Positions 25,670 through 34,295 of a DNA stretch of 64,000 nucleotides are shown here, in pieces. The notes under the pieces were generated by a model that did not search any database, was not told the DNA's origin, and saw only the letters and a list, made by a program, of their open reading frames with translations. The stretch comes from Streptomyces sp. R28 (GTDB taxonomy: Bacteria; Actinomycetota; Actinomycetes; Streptomycetales; Streptomycetaceae): the NCBI RefSeq assembly GCF_041052385.1, contig NZ_CP163439.1, positions 6,747,001 to 6,811,000 of the forward strand. Reading direction: 5' to 3'. Numbering within the stretch: the stretch's first letter is position 1; the number at the start of each line of letters is the position of its first letter. The position numbers were made by a program, and so were the translations under genes.

Positions 25670-26377
25670 ATGAACTCCCGTCAGCGCCGCGGCGTCATAC
25701 TCCTGCTCCTGTCGATCGTGTGCGCCCTCGGCGCCTTCGCCGGCGTCCTCTCCGTCATCAGCGACGTGAAGTCCAAGGTCGGTCCCGAGGTCACCGCCTA
25801 CCGGGTCAAGGCGAACGTCGCCCCCTACACGCAGCTCGGCGCCGGCCAGTTCGAGAAGGTCGAGATGCCCGAGCGGTGGCTTTCGGAGAACGCGGTCACC
25901 GATCTCCGCGAGATCCAGGGCAAGATCGCCGTCACGACCCTGCGGAAGGGCTCCCTGCTCCAGAGCGACATGATCGTCGACCAGCCCGCCCTGAAGCCGG
26001 GCGAGCAGGAGGTCGCCATCATGATCGACGCGGCGACCGGCGTGGCGGGCAAGATCACCGCGGGTTCCACGGTCAACGTCTACGCCACCTTCGAGGGCCG
26101 GCGCGAGAGCGACCCCGACCAGTCCAAGCTCATCGTGGAGAACGCCAGGGTCATCGACGTGGGCGAGCTGACCGCACTCAAGCCCGACGCCGAGGACCGC
26201 GACCGCAAGCCCACCGACGCCGTCCCGATCACCTTCGCGCTCCAGACCATCGACGCCCAGCGCATCACCTACGCCGAGTCGTTCGCCGACGAGGTCCGGC
26301 TCGCCCTGGTGGCACCCGGTACCGGCTCCGACGTCGACGCGACGGACCGCACCTACGAACTCGCCAAGGACAAGTGA
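25670..26377 (+). CDS. cpaB: Flp pilus assembly protein CpaB (RcpC)
   Basis: A 235-residue protein. An N-terminal membrane anchor (about residues 9-30) is followed by a SAF-like domain with the VAPYTQLGAGQFEKVEMP segment (about 48-68) and a C-terminal RcpC/CpaB domain. The GKIAVTTLRKGSLLQSDMI motif is typical of the family. CpaB is an accessory of Tad pili with a SAF fold. It is the first unmistakable pilus gene here and is followed by tadZ after 9 bases. Confidence 0.85.
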   Translation: MNSRQRRGVILLLLSIVCALGAFAGVLSVISDVKSKVGPEVTAYRVKANVAPYTQLGAGQFEKVEMPERWLSENAVTDLREIQGKIAVTTLRKGSLLQSDMIVDQPALKPGEQEVAIMIDAATGVAGKITAGSTVNVYATFEGRRESDPDQSKLIVENARVIDVGELTALKPDAEDRDRKPTDAVPITFALQTIDAQRITYAESFADEVRLALVAPGTGSDVDATDRTYELAKDK

Positions 26378-26386
26378 GAGGCCCCC

Positions 26387-27652
26387 ATGCCCACGAGGAT
26401 CCTCCCGGCCGTCGGCGACGCGGACGCGGTCCGGTCCCTCACGACGCTGCTCAGCCAGCTCCCCGACGCCGAGCCGGTGGCCCCGGTGGCCGACTCCACC
26501 CAGCTCGTCGACACCCTCGCCCGCCTGGCCGCCGAGTCCATCGACGAACTGCCCGAGGTCGTCGTCGTCCACGAGCGCATCGGCCCCGTCCCGGCCCTGG
26601 AACTCATCCGCGAGGTCGCCCTGCGCTTCCCCGCGGTGGGCGTCATCCTCGTCACCTCCGACGCCGGCCCCGGCCTCTTCCAGGCCGCCATGGACTACGG
26701 GGCGCGGGGCCTGGTCGCCCTGCCGCTGAGCTACGAGGAGCTGGCCAGCCGCGTCAACGCGGTGGCCCAGTGGTCGGTGGGCGTCCGGCGGCATCTGGGC
26801 GCCGGCGGCGATGTGTTCAGCGGCGTCGGCGGCACGGTCGTCACGGTGAGCGGGGCGAAGGGCGGGGTCGGGACCACCCTCACGGCCATCCAACTGGCCC
26901 TCGCCGCCCAGGCGTCGGGCCGCAGCACCGCCCTGCTCGACATGGACCTGCAGACCGGCGACATCGCCGCCTACCTGGACATCCAGTTCCGTCGCTCGGT
27001 CGTCGACCTCGCCACCATCAACGACATCACGCCGCGCGTGCTGGCGGACGCGGTGTTCCGGCACGACACCGGCGTCGCCCTGCTCCTCGCCCCCGGTGAC
27101 GGCGAACGCGGCGAAGAGGTCACCGACCACGCCGCCCGCCACATCGTCAGCGCCCTGCGCTCCCGCTACGAGGTCGTCGTCATCGACTGCGGCGCCCAGC
27201 TGACCGGCGCGAGCGCGGCCGCCGTGGAGATGGCCGACACGGCGCTCCTCGTCGCCACCCCGGACGTGGTCGCGGTGCGCGGTGCCAAGCGCACGGTACG
27301 GATGTGGGACCGCCTGCAGATCCGCAAGGCGGAGGAGACCACCATCGTCGTCAACCGCTACTCGCGCGCCACCGAGATCCAGCCCGCGCTGATCCAGCGG
27401 ATCACCGGCACGGGCATCGCGAGCACCGTGATCCCCGCCAACTTCAAGGAGCTCCAGGGCGCGGTCGACGCCGGCCGGGTGCACGAGCTGGACAGCAAGG
27501 GGTCGGTCAAGCAGGCCCTGTGGGCGCTGGCGGGGGAGCTGGGGCTGGTCAAGGGCACCGAGGGCGCCGCCCAGCAGCGCCGCAACGGCCGGGCGCGGGG
27601 CGGGGACCGCGCGGCGCTGACGTTCCGGCGGCGCAAGGAGCTCGGGCGGTGA
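26387..27652 (+). CDS. tadZ: TadZ/CpaE-type MinD-family ATPase
   Basis: A 421-residue protein. Residues 1-130 are a receiver-like (pseudo-receiver) domain with VILVTSDAGPGLFQAAM. Residues of about 145-400 are a MinD/ParA-type ATPase with a deviant Walker A SGAKGGVGTT and Walker B-like VVVIDCGAQ. TadZ localises the pilus apparatus, often at the pole, and helps recruit other Tad proteins. Its stop overlaps the next start (GTGA), so tadZ and the following pseudopilin gene are coupled. Confidence 0.87.
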   Translation: MPTRILPAVGDADAVRSLTTLLSQLPDAEPVAPVADSTQLVDTLARLAAESIDELPEVVVVHERIGPVPALELIREVALRFPAVGVILVTSDAGPGLFQAAMDYGARGLVALPLSYEELASRVNAVAQWSVGVRRHLGAGGDVFSGVGGTVVTVSGAKGGVGTTLTAIQLALAAQASGRSTALLDMDLQTGDIAAYLDIQFRRSVVDLATINDITPRVLADAVFRHDTGVALLLAPGDGERGEEVTDHAARHIVSALRSRYEVVVIDCGAQLTGASAAAVEMADTALLVATPDVVAVRGAKRTVRMWDRLQIRKAEETTIVVNRYSRATEIQPALIQRITGTGIASTVIPANFKELQGAVDAGRVHELDSKGSVKQALWALAGELGLVKGTEGAAQQRRNGRARGGDRAALTFRRRKELGR

Positions 27653-28044
27653 GGCGGCGGCTGAGAGCCTGTGGACCGGCTCTCAGGGACGACCGGGGTC
27701 AGGTGACCGTCGAGTTCCTCGGCATGACCCCGCTGATCATCCTGACGCTGGTGCTGCTGTGGCAGTTCGTGCTGCTGGGGTACACGTTCACGCTCGCGGG
27801 GAATGCTGCGGACGAGGCGGCGCGGGCGGCGACGGCATCCGAGGGGCAGGCGGCCTGCGAGGAGGCCGGGCTGCAGCATCTGCCGAGCGCGTGGGAGGGC
27901 GGCGCGAGCGTGCAGTGCGAGGCGAACGGCCTTTACGTGACGGCCGATGTGCGCCTGGAGGTGCCCGTACTCTTCCCCGGCTCGATCGGCTTCCCGTTCA
28001 CCGTCGAGGGCCATGCGGGGGCCGTGCAGGAGGAGAAGGACTGA
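27649..28044 (+). CDS. TadE-like pseudopilin
   Basis: A 131-residue protein beginning with basic residues, then GQVTVEFLGMTPLIILTLVLLWQFVLLG, the class III prepilin signal typical of TadE/TadF (Gly-Gln, Thr-Val-Glu-Phe, then a hydrophobic helix). The residues before GQV would be removed by a prepilin peptidase; no such peptidase gene lies in the window. The extracellular part has two cysteines (CEEAG, VQCEA). The start GTG overlaps the tadZ stop by 4 bases with an AAGGAG site 8 bases upstream. Confidence 0.8.
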   Translation: MRRRLRACGPALRDDRGQVTVEFLGMTPLIILTLVLLWQFVLLGYTFTLAGNAADEAARAATASEGQAACEEAGLQHLPSAWEGGASVQCEANGLYVTADVRLEVPVLFPGSIGFPFTVEGHAGAVQEEKD

Positions 28045-28045
28045 G

Positions 28046-28423
28046 ATGTCGTACGACGGCAACGGCTCCCGCGAGAGGTCACGCGAGCGCGGTCAGGTCG
28101 CCATCGAGTACCTCGGGTTCATCCCGATCCTGATCCTCGTCGCCATGGCCGGCGTGCAGGTCGGCCTGATCGCCTACGCCGCCCAGCAGGCGGGCACGGC
28201 GGCCCGGGCCGGGGCGCGGGCCGCCTCGCTCGAACCCGGTACCGCCCAGGAGGGGTGCGAGAACGCGGTCAGCGACTGGCTGTCCGTCACCTGTGAACCC
28301 GCGGAAGGCGGCGACGAGGTCACCGTCACGGCCGTCGTCCAGATCCCGTCGATCGTCCCCGGCTGGGAGTTCGACGACGCCCGCAAGACCGCGACCATGC
28401 CGCTCGACTCGACCACCGACTGA
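28046..28423 (+). CDS. TadE/TadF-like pseudopilin
   Basis: A 125-residue paralogue of the preceding protein. It reads GQVAIEYLGFIPILILVAMAGVQVGLIAYAAQQAG, the same class III pilin-type signal. Two cysteines in the C-terminal part (GCENAVSDWLSVTCEP) probably pair. An AGGAG-type site precedes the ATG. The pair of TadE-type proteins suggests a heterodimeric minor pilin. The gene follows the first pseudopilin after 1 base and precedes tadA by 23 bases. Confidence 0.8.
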   Translation: MSYDGNGSRERSRERGQVAIEYLGFIPILILVAMAGVQVGLIAYAAQQAGTAARAGARAASLEPGTAQEGCENAVSDWLSVTCEPAEGGDEVTVTAVVQIPSIVPGWEFDDARKTATMPLDSTTD

Positions 28424-28446
28424 CGCAGGACCGAGGAGCACCGACG

Positions 28447-29784
28447 ATGAGCCTGCGCGCACGCATCAACACCCCCGAGGAGACCCCCGGCCGGGGCGAG
28501 GACGGCCACCTGGTCGCCTCGTACCGGGCCAAGCTCCTTCAGGAGATCGACCTCGCGGAGATGAGCTCGCTGGCCGCGGCCGAGCGCCGGGCCCGCCTGG
28601 AGCGGGTGCTCGGCCACATCATCAGCCGTGAGGGCCCGGTGCTGTCGACGGTCGAGCGCTCACAGCTGATCCGGCGCGTCGTCGACGAGGCACTCGGGCT
28701 CGGCATCCTCGAACCGCTCCTGGAGGACGCGTCGATCACCGAGATCATGGTGAACGGCCCGGACGCGATCTTCGTCGAACGCGCCGGGCGGGTCGAGCAG
28801 TTGCCGCTCCGCTTCCCGTCCCACGACCAGCTGATGCAGACGATCGAGCGGATCGTCTCGACGGTGAACCGGCGGGTCGACGAGTCCAACCCGATGGTGG
28901 ACGCACGCCTGCCGTCCGGCGAGCGCGTGAACGTCATCATCCCGCCGCTGTCCCTCACCGGCGCGACGCTGACGATCCGCCGCTTCCCCCGCTCCTTCAC
29001 CCTGCACGAGATGACCGGCCTCGGCTCGCTCGACGAGCCCATGGTGTATCTGCTGGCCGGGCTGGTGCAGGCGAAGTTCAACATCATCGTCTCGGGCGCG
29101 ACGGGCACGGGGAAGACCACGCTGCTCAACGCCCTGTCGGGGCTGATCCCCGAGCACGAGCGCATCATCACCATCGAGGACTCCGCCGAACTCCAGCTCC
29201 AGCAGTCCCATGTGATCCGGCTGGAGTCGCGCCCGCCGAACGTCGAGGGCAAGGGTCAGGTGACGATCCGCGACCTGGTCCGCAACTCCCTGCGCATGCG
29301 CCCCGACCGCATCGTCGTCGGTGAGGTCCGCGGCGGTGAGTCCCTGGACATGCTCCAGGCGATGTCGACGGGCCACGACGGCTCCCTGGCCACCGTGCAC
29401 GCCAACAACACGGAGGACGCCCTGATGCGTCTGAAGACCCTCGCGTCCATGTCCGACGTGACGGTCCCCTTCGAGGCGCTGCACGACCAGATCAACAGCG
29501 CGGTGGACGTGATCATCCAGCTGACCCGGTTCCCGGACGGCGCCCGCAGGATCACCGAGATCGCCATCCTGGACAGCCACGGCGCGGAGCCGTACCGCCT
29601 GGCGACGGCGGCCCGCTTCCACGCCCAGCCCATGACGCCGGACGGCCGCGTCCACGGCGCCTTCGCGTACCACCCCCTCCCGCGCCGCACTGCGGACCGC
29701 CTCTACATGGCGAGCCAGCCGATACCCCAGGCCTTCGGCGTCGCCCAGTCACCGCTCGAGCTCGCCACCCGAGAAGCCAGGTAG
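28447..29784 (+). CDS. tadA: TadA/CpaF pilus-assembly ATPase
   Basis: A 445-residue secretion ATPase of the CpaF/VirB11 type. Walker A is GATGTGKT at about 217-224, the Asp box is near EDSAELQLQQSH, Walker B is in RMRPDRIVVGEVRGGE, and the His box is in MSTGHDGSLATVHANN. It powers Flp pilus assembly at the inner face of the membrane by ATP hydrolysis with TadB and TadC. A GAGGAG site precedes the ATG. Confidence 0.9.
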   Translation: MSLRARINTPEETPGRGEDGHLVASYRAKLLQEIDLAEMSSLAAAERRARLERVLGHIISREGPVLSTVERSQLIRRVVDEALGLGILEPLLEDASITEIMVNGPDAIFVERAGRVEQLPLRFPSHDQLMQTIERIVSTVNRRVDESNPMVDARLPSGERVNVIIPPLSLTGATLTIRRFPRSFTLHEMTGLGSLDEPMVYLLAGLVQAKFNIIVSGATGTGKTTLLNALSGLIPEHERIITIEDSAELQLQQSHVIRLESRPPNVEGKGQVTIRDLVRNSLRMRPDRIVVGEVRGGESLDMLQAMSTGHDGSLATVHANNTEDALMRLKTLASMSDVTVPFEALHDQINSAVDVIIQLTRFPDGARRITEIAILDSHGAEPYRLATAARFHAQPMTPDGRVHGAFAYHPLPRRTADRLYMASQPIPQAFGVAQSPLELATREAR

Positions 29785-29794
29785 GACCCCACCC

Positions 29795-30739
29795 ATGGAC
29801 CTGCAGACCCGCATCACCCTCACGACCGGCGTCGCCCTGCTGACCTGCGCCCTGGCCGTGGTCGGCGTCCACGCGTACGCCGCCGGCCGGGCCCAGCGCC
29901 AGGCCCTGGTCGACCGCCTGACGTCCACCGGCCAGATCGGCGGAGCCGGCCGCCGACGCCGCTTCACGGACCTGGACCGCCGCCTGCGCCGTACGAAGCC
30001 GGGAAAGCGGCTGGAACTCCGCCTGGCGGCAACGGGCCTGGACGTCACCCCCGGCGAGTTCTTCGTCTACATGCTGGCGACGGTCGCGGGCCTGTGGCTG
30101 ATCGGCCAGGCGACCCTGGCCCCCTTCTTCGGCCCGATCGCGGGCCTGCTGGGCGTGTGGGCGGCGCTCCAGTTCCTCAACTGGCAACGCCAGAAGCGCA
30201 TCGAGAAGTTCATCAACCAACTCCCCGAACTGGCCCGCATCCTCGCCAACGCCGCCCACGCGGGCCTCGCCCTGCGTACGGCCATCGGCCTGGCCGCGGA
30301 GGAGCTGGACGCCCCGGCGGGCGAGGAACTGGCCAAGGTCTCCAATCAGCTGGCGCTGGGCGCCTCGATGGACGACGCCCTGGGCGAGCTGGCGGAACGC
30401 CTGCCGTCCCGCGAACTGGTCGTCCTGGTGACCACGCTGGTGCTGTCCAACCGGGCCGGCGGCCAGGTGGTGAGCGCGCTGCGCAACCTCACGGAGACGC
30501 TGGAGGAGCGCAAGGAGACGAGACGCGAGGTCCGTACCCAGCTCTCCCAGGTGAACATGACCTCGTACGCGGTCCCGGTCATGGGTGTCGGCTCCCTGTT
30601 CCTGATGAACGGGGTGAAGGACGGCGCCCTCGACCGCATGACGGGTTCGCCGGTGGGCCAGGCGGCGGTGCTGATCGCATTCGGGCTGTACGCGGTCGGC
30701 TTCATCCTGATCCGCCGCCTGTCGCGGATCGACGTCTGA
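29795..30739 (+). CDS. tadB: TadB pilus-assembly membrane protein
   Basis: A 314-residue type II secretion F-domain protein. An N-terminal span is at about 11-30, two further spans at about 85-125, the F-domain core lies near LPELARILANAAHAGLALRTAI, and a C-terminal span is near 285-305. TadB is a membrane platform protein of the Tad machine. It follows tadA after 10 bases. Confidence 0.87.
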   Translation: MDLQTRITLTTGVALLTCALAVVGVHAYAAGRAQRQALVDRLTSTGQIGGAGRRRRFTDLDRRLRRTKPGKRLELRLAATGLDVTPGEFFVYMLATVAGLWLIGQATLAPFFGPIAGLLGVWAALQFLNWQRQKRIEKFINQLPELARILANAAHAGLALRTAIGLAAEELDAPAGEELAKVSNQLALGASMDDALGELAERLPSRELVVLVTTLVLSNRAGGQVVSALRNLTETLEERKETRREVRTQLSQVNMTSYAVPVMGVGSLFLMNGVKDGALDRMTGSPVGQAAVLIAFGLYAVGFILIRRLSRIDV

Positions 30740-30763
30740 GCCGCCAGGGAGGCGAACGAGACA

Positions 30764-31666
30764 ATGGGACTCGGACAACTGGGACTTCTCCTGGCACTGG
30801 TGACTGCCCTGAGCGTGTGGGGGGTCTTCGCCGGCATCCGCATGTACCGCGCGGAGGCGAAACTGCCCGGTGATCTGGCGCTGGCCCTGGAGATCGGCGC
30901 GAGTCGCACCGGCGCCGTGGACTCGCTCATCGACCGCATGGGCATGCGCTACGCCCCCGCGGTGCTGCGCGTGATGGGCCCTAAGCTGGTCGCCAAGTAC
31001 CGCCGCAAGATCGACCTCGCGGGCAACCCCGGCGGCCTGACCATCGACCGCTATGCGGCCAGGCGTGCGGTGTACGGCTTCCTGGGCGCGGTCGGCTTCC
31101 TGGTCTTCCTCCTCCGCGGCCAGGTACTGGTGGCTCTCCTCCTGCTGGCCTTCGGCGCCTTCTGGACGGAGGTCGGCATCTGGTCGGCGATCCGGATCAG
31201 GAAGGACGAGATCGAACGCACCCTGCCCGACTTCCTGGACGTACTGGCGGTCGTGGTGAGCGCGGGCCTGGGCTTTCGCCAGGCACTGGACCGGGTCGCC
31301 TCGAAGTACGAGGGCCCCTGGGCCGACGAACTGCGCATCACCCTGCGCCAGATGGACCTCGGCATGAGCCGCCGCCAGGCCTTCGCGGAGCTGCGGCGGA
31401 GGAACGACTCGGAACAGGTGGCCATGTTCGTGACGGCACTCCAGCAGGGGGAGGAACTGGGCGCGCCGATCGTCGACACGCTGGTGGCACTGGCGAAGGA
31501 CATGCGCCGCACGGACGCCCAGAACGCCCGGCGGAAGGCGGCCCGGGCGGTGCCCAAGGCCACGATGATGATCACGACGTTCATGGTTCCGGCGACCATG
31601 ATCCTGCTGGGGGCGGGGCTGTTGCTGGGGTGGGGGACGGACTTCGGGTCGTTGACGGGGGAGTAG
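30764..31666 (+). CDS. tadC: TadC pilus-assembly membrane protein
   Basis: A 300-residue F-domain protein paired with TadB. It begins with a membrane span (GLLLALVTALSVWGVFAG), has central spans at about 105-140, and has the F-domain signature LPDFLDVLAVVVSAGLGFRQAL. A last span lies near 270-295. The two platform proteins probably form a hetero-oligomer on the TadA ring. The gene is 24 bases after tadB and 13 bases before the sensor kinase gene. Confidence 0.87.
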   Translation: MGLGQLGLLLALVTALSVWGVFAGIRMYRAEAKLPGDLALALEIGASRTGAVDSLIDRMGMRYAPAVLRVMGPKLVAKYRRKIDLAGNPGGLTIDRYAARRAVYGFLGAVGFLVFLLRGQVLVALLLLAFGAFWTEVGIWSAIRIRKDEIERTLPDFLDVLAVVVSAGLGFRQALDRVASKYEGPWADELRITLRQMDLGMSRRQAFAELRRRNDSEQVAMFVTALQQGEELGAPIVDTLVALAKDMRRTDAQNARRKAARAVPKATMMITTFMVPATMILLGAGLLLGWGTDFGSLTGE

Positions 31667-31679
31667 GGGGGAGGGCTGT

Positions 31680-33245
31680 ATGGCGGGTATCGCGGGTATC
31701 GCGGGTATCGCGGGTATCGCGGGTATCGCGGGTATGGCGGGTATGGCGGGTATGCCGGTGTGGATGGGCACGGGGGTTGGGGCGGGGGCGGGAGCGGGGA
31801 CGGGAGTGGGCGCGAGCGCGGGAGTGGGGGCGAGCGTGAGCGCGGGAGTGGGGGCGCGCGCGGATCAGGGGGTGGCGAGGCCCGGCCTCGCGCTTCTGCG
31901 CCGCCGGTGGACGTCCCGGGCGGCGACGGTGATGTCGGCGGCGATGACGACGTCGGCGGCGGCGACGCGGCGGGCGGCGAGCACCGGGGAGCCCGAGCGC
32001 TCCCCGAAGATCACTCTCCAGATAAACGCCCTCCAGGCGATGTGCCGCCAGGTCTTCGGCTTCCGCCTCGCCATGATCGCGCTGGCGGCCCCCGGGGCCC
32101 TGCTCAACGCTGCACCGGGCCTGGGCACCAGGCTGGTGGCCGCGGCGGTGGTCATCACCTTCATGGCCTCGTACGCCCTGTTCCGCGACTGGGAACGCTT
32201 CGGCCCTCTCCTCCTGCGCCACCCCACCCTCCTGGCCGTCGACACCCTCTTCACCTCCCTCCTCCTCATCTCCGCGGGCCCGGACACCACCCTGGCCTAC
32301 GTCAGCGTCTGCACCCCGCTCCTGGCCGGCATCGTCTACGGCTACCGGGGCGCGGCGGTGTTCGCCAGCGCCCAGTCCCTGATCCTGCTGCTGGCCTACG
32401 CGATCAACAGGGACGCGCAGGCGGGCAGCGGCCTGGCGGAGAAACTCCTGTTGCCGGGCCTCTGCGTCATAACGGGAGCGCTCGGCTCGTCCCTGCGCAA
32501 CCTCATGCTCCGCTTCGGCAAGGCCACCGAGGTCCTGACGGCGATCCAGGCCCGCCTGGCGGTGACGGAGGCGGTCAGCGTGGAACGGGCCCGTCTGGCC
32601 CGCGAGATGCACGACTCGGTGGCGAAGACGCTGCACGGTGTGGCGCTGGCGGCGGAGGGGCTGGCGGCTACGGCGGCGTCGGCCTCCATGGACCCGTCCC
32701 GCATCAAGGAGCAGGCGGAGCTGGTGTCCCGCGCGGCCCGCCGGGCCGCGGCCGAGTCCCGAGAGTTGCTGACGGACCTGCGCCGCGAGTCCGACCCGGA
32801 CCACGCCACGGACATCACGTCCGAACTGGCGGCTCGCATCGACGGCTTCACGACCCGCACCGGCATGCGAGCCACGTACGACTCCACGGGCGAGGCACCT
32901 TTGCCCCCGCTCCCGCCGGCCGTGGCCCGCCACCTCTTCACCATCACCGAGGAGGCCCTGGAGAACGCCCATCGCCACGCGAACGCGACCCGGGTCGACG
33001 TACGGGCGGGCGTCCAGGGCGAATCGCTGTTCCTGACGGTCCAGGACGACGGCCGGGGCCTGCCCCCCGACACCACCTTCGAACACCTGCGCCGCTCGGG
33101 CCACTTCGGCCTGATCGGCATGACGGAACGAGCTGCCTCGATCGGCGCGCGCCTCCACATCGGCAAGGGGGCCCATTCCACGGGGACGGAGGTCCGCCTG
33201 GAACTCCCGTTGGCGGCCCTGACGACAACTGAGGCGACCCCATGA
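31680..33245 (+). CDS. NarL-type sensor histidine kinase with a repeat-encoded N-terminus
   Basis: A 521-residue kinase. Residues 1-25 are a run of AGI and AGM units from the 9-bp repeat, and residues of about 26-62 are Gly/Ala/Val-rich. About five or six hydrophobic spans follow (about 128-275). The HisKA_3 motif is REMHDSVAKTLHG, with phospho-acceptor His311, and the HATPase has EEALENAHRHANA and DDGRGLPP. It should phosphorylate the response regulator encoded directly after it (4-bp ATGA overlap). The stimulus is unknown. The ATG is preceded by GGAGGG. Its place inside the Tad operon suggests that it controls pilin or pilus genes. Confidence 0.85.
   Translation: MAGIAGIAGIAGIAGIAGMAGMAGMPVWMGTGVGAGAGAGTGVGASAGVGASVSAGVGARADQGVARPGLALLRRRWTSRAATVMSAAMTTSAAATRRAASTGEPERSPKITLQINALQAMCRQVFGFRLAMIALAAPGALLNAAPGLGTRLVAAAVVITFMASYALFRDWERFGPLLLRHPTLLAVDTLFTSLLLISAGPDTTLAYVSVCTPLLAGIVYGYRGAAVFASAQSLILLLAYAINRDAQAGSGLAEKLLLPGLCVITGALGSSLRNLMLRFGKATEVLTAIQARLAVTEAVSVERARLAREMHDSVAKTLHGVALAAEGLAATAASASMDPSRIKEQAELVSRAARRAAAESRELLTDLRRESDPDHATDITSELAARIDGFTTRTGMRATYDSTGEAPLPPLPPAVARHLFTITEEALENAHRHANATRVDVRAGVQGESLFLTVQDDGRGLPPDTTFEHLRRSGHFGLIGMTERAASIGARLHIGKGAHSTGTEVRLELPLAALTTTEATP
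31683..31754 (+). repeat. 9-bp tandem repeat, eight units, at the start of the sensor kinase gene
   Basis: Five copies of GCGGGTATC (31683-31727) are followed by three copies of GCGGGTATG (31728-31754). The array is in phase with the ATG at 31680 and encodes Ala-Gly-Ile and Ala-Gly-Met units. Changes in copy number would alter the N-terminus by three residues per unit without a frameshift. Confidence 0.92.
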
Positions 33246-33955
33246 ACACCTCCCTCCGGATCGTCGTGGCCGACGACAACCCAGTGGTCCGGGCAGGCCT
33301 GACGGCTCTTCTCTCCACCCACGAGGACATAACGGTCGTGGCCGAGGCGGCCAACGGCCACGAGGCCCACGAGGCGGCCCTCCGGCACCGCCCCGACGCG
33401 ATCCTCCTGGACGTCCGGATGCCGGGCATGGACGGCATCGAGGCGCTCCCGCACCTGGTCCGTACGGCCCCGGTGATGATGCTGACGTACAGCGGGGAGT
33501 CGGAGACGGTCCGTGCGGCCATGCGCCGAGGGGCGGTCGGCTATCTGGTGCATGGGGAGTTCACGGCGGACGAACTGGTGAGGGCGGTGAGGGACACGAA
33601 GGACGGCCGCTCCCACTTCACCCCCACCGCTTTGGCGTCCCTCGCGCAAGCAAACATCAAAGACCCAACCACCACAGGGAATTTCGGGGAACTGCTTTCG
33701 CAACTGCAACCAGATGTGGGACAGTCGTCGTCGTACCGGTCACGGTTCCAGCTGAGCAGGAGGGAGGCGGAGATCATGGACCTCATCGCATCGGGCATGA
33801 ACAACCAGCAGATCGCCGCCACCTGCTTCATCAGCGAGAAGACGGTCAAGAACCACATCAACCGGATCTTCGCCAAACTCCACAGCACCAGCCGAGCGGA
33901 AGCCGCCGCCAAGTGGCTGGGTACGGCCCCGGGTTCACACCCAGGACGGAGTTGA
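33242..33955 (+). CDS. NarL/LuxR-type response regulator
   Basis: A 237-residue regulator. The receiver domain (about 1-120) has acidic residues Asp11/Asp12, phospho-acceptor Asp57 (LLDVRMPGMDG) and a LTYSG switch. The usual conserved lysine after GYL is replaced by histidine (GYLVHGE, His104). A linker of about 45 residues follows, then a LuxR-type helix-turn-helix (about 168-230, LSRREAEIMDLIASGMNNQQ). It overlaps the kinase gene by ATGA and is probably the partner. Likely targets are the downstream flp pilin or the Tad operon itself; no operator is recognised. Confidence 0.85.
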   Translation: MNTSLRIVVADDNPVVRAGLTALLSTHEDITVVAEAANGHEAHEAALRHRPDAILLDVRMPGMDGIEALPHLVRTAPVMMLTYSGESETVRAAMRRGAVGYLVHGEFTADELVRAVRDTKDGRSHFTPTALASLAQANIKDPTTTGNFGELLSQLQPDVGQSSSYRSRFQLSRREAEIMDLIASGMNNQQIAATCFISEKTVKNHINRIFAKLHSTSRAEAAAKWLGTAPGSHPGRS

Positions 33956-33983
33956 CCGGCGATGACAGAGCGAAGGATTTCGG

Positions 33984-34007
33984 CCTGGGCCCGAAATTGG
34001 GCCCAGG
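33984..34007. terminator. Perfect inverted repeat downstream of the response regulator gene
   Basis: CCTGGGCCC-GAAATT-GGGCCCAGG is a perfect 9-bp stem with a 6-base loop. It starts 28 bases after the response regulator stop. There is no U-tract, so it could also be an operator upstream of the flp pilin gene, but its position suits a hairpin terminator of the Tad/two-component transcript. Confidence 0.55.
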
Positions 34008-34097
34008 GACCCTCTGGTGTTTCGGGTAATCGCGCTTACGTTTCTCATGTGCATGAGCCAAGCGCTCAGCGATCGCCGGACACCGGAGGGGAACACC

Positions 34098-34295
34098 ATG
34101 AGCAACTGGATCAACACGACCGTCGAGTACCTGCGCTCCCGTGCCGCTCGCGACGACACGGGGCAGACGGCGGTGGAGTACTTGGGGATCATCGCGGTGG
34201 TGGTGGCGATCGTGTTGGCGATCACGGGGACGGACATCGGCAGCACGATCTACGACGCGATCACCGAGAAAATCGCGGAAGTTACCGGCGGCTGA
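34098..34295 (+). CDS. Flp-family pilin
   Basis: A 65-residue protein. After a hydrophilic leader (about residues 1-24), the sequence GQTAVEYLGIIAVVVAIVLAI is a class III prepilin signal and helix, with cleavage expected before the Gln or at the Gly-Gln pair. The short tail is typical of Flp pilins, which are only 40-70 residues long. A GGAGGGG site precedes the ATG, which is the strongest ribosome binding site around. It is the likely major subunit of the fibre. Its own upstream region (33956-34097) includes the 33984-34007 inverted repeat. Confidence 0.83.
   Translation: MSNWINTTVEYLRSRAARDDTGQTAVEYLGIIAVVVAIVLAITGTDIGSTIYDAITEKIAEVTGG

Noticed and set aside
31680..31757. Short direct repeats resembling a CRISPR array
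   Set aside because: The units are 9 bp and contiguous, with no spacers, and encode a protein N-terminus.
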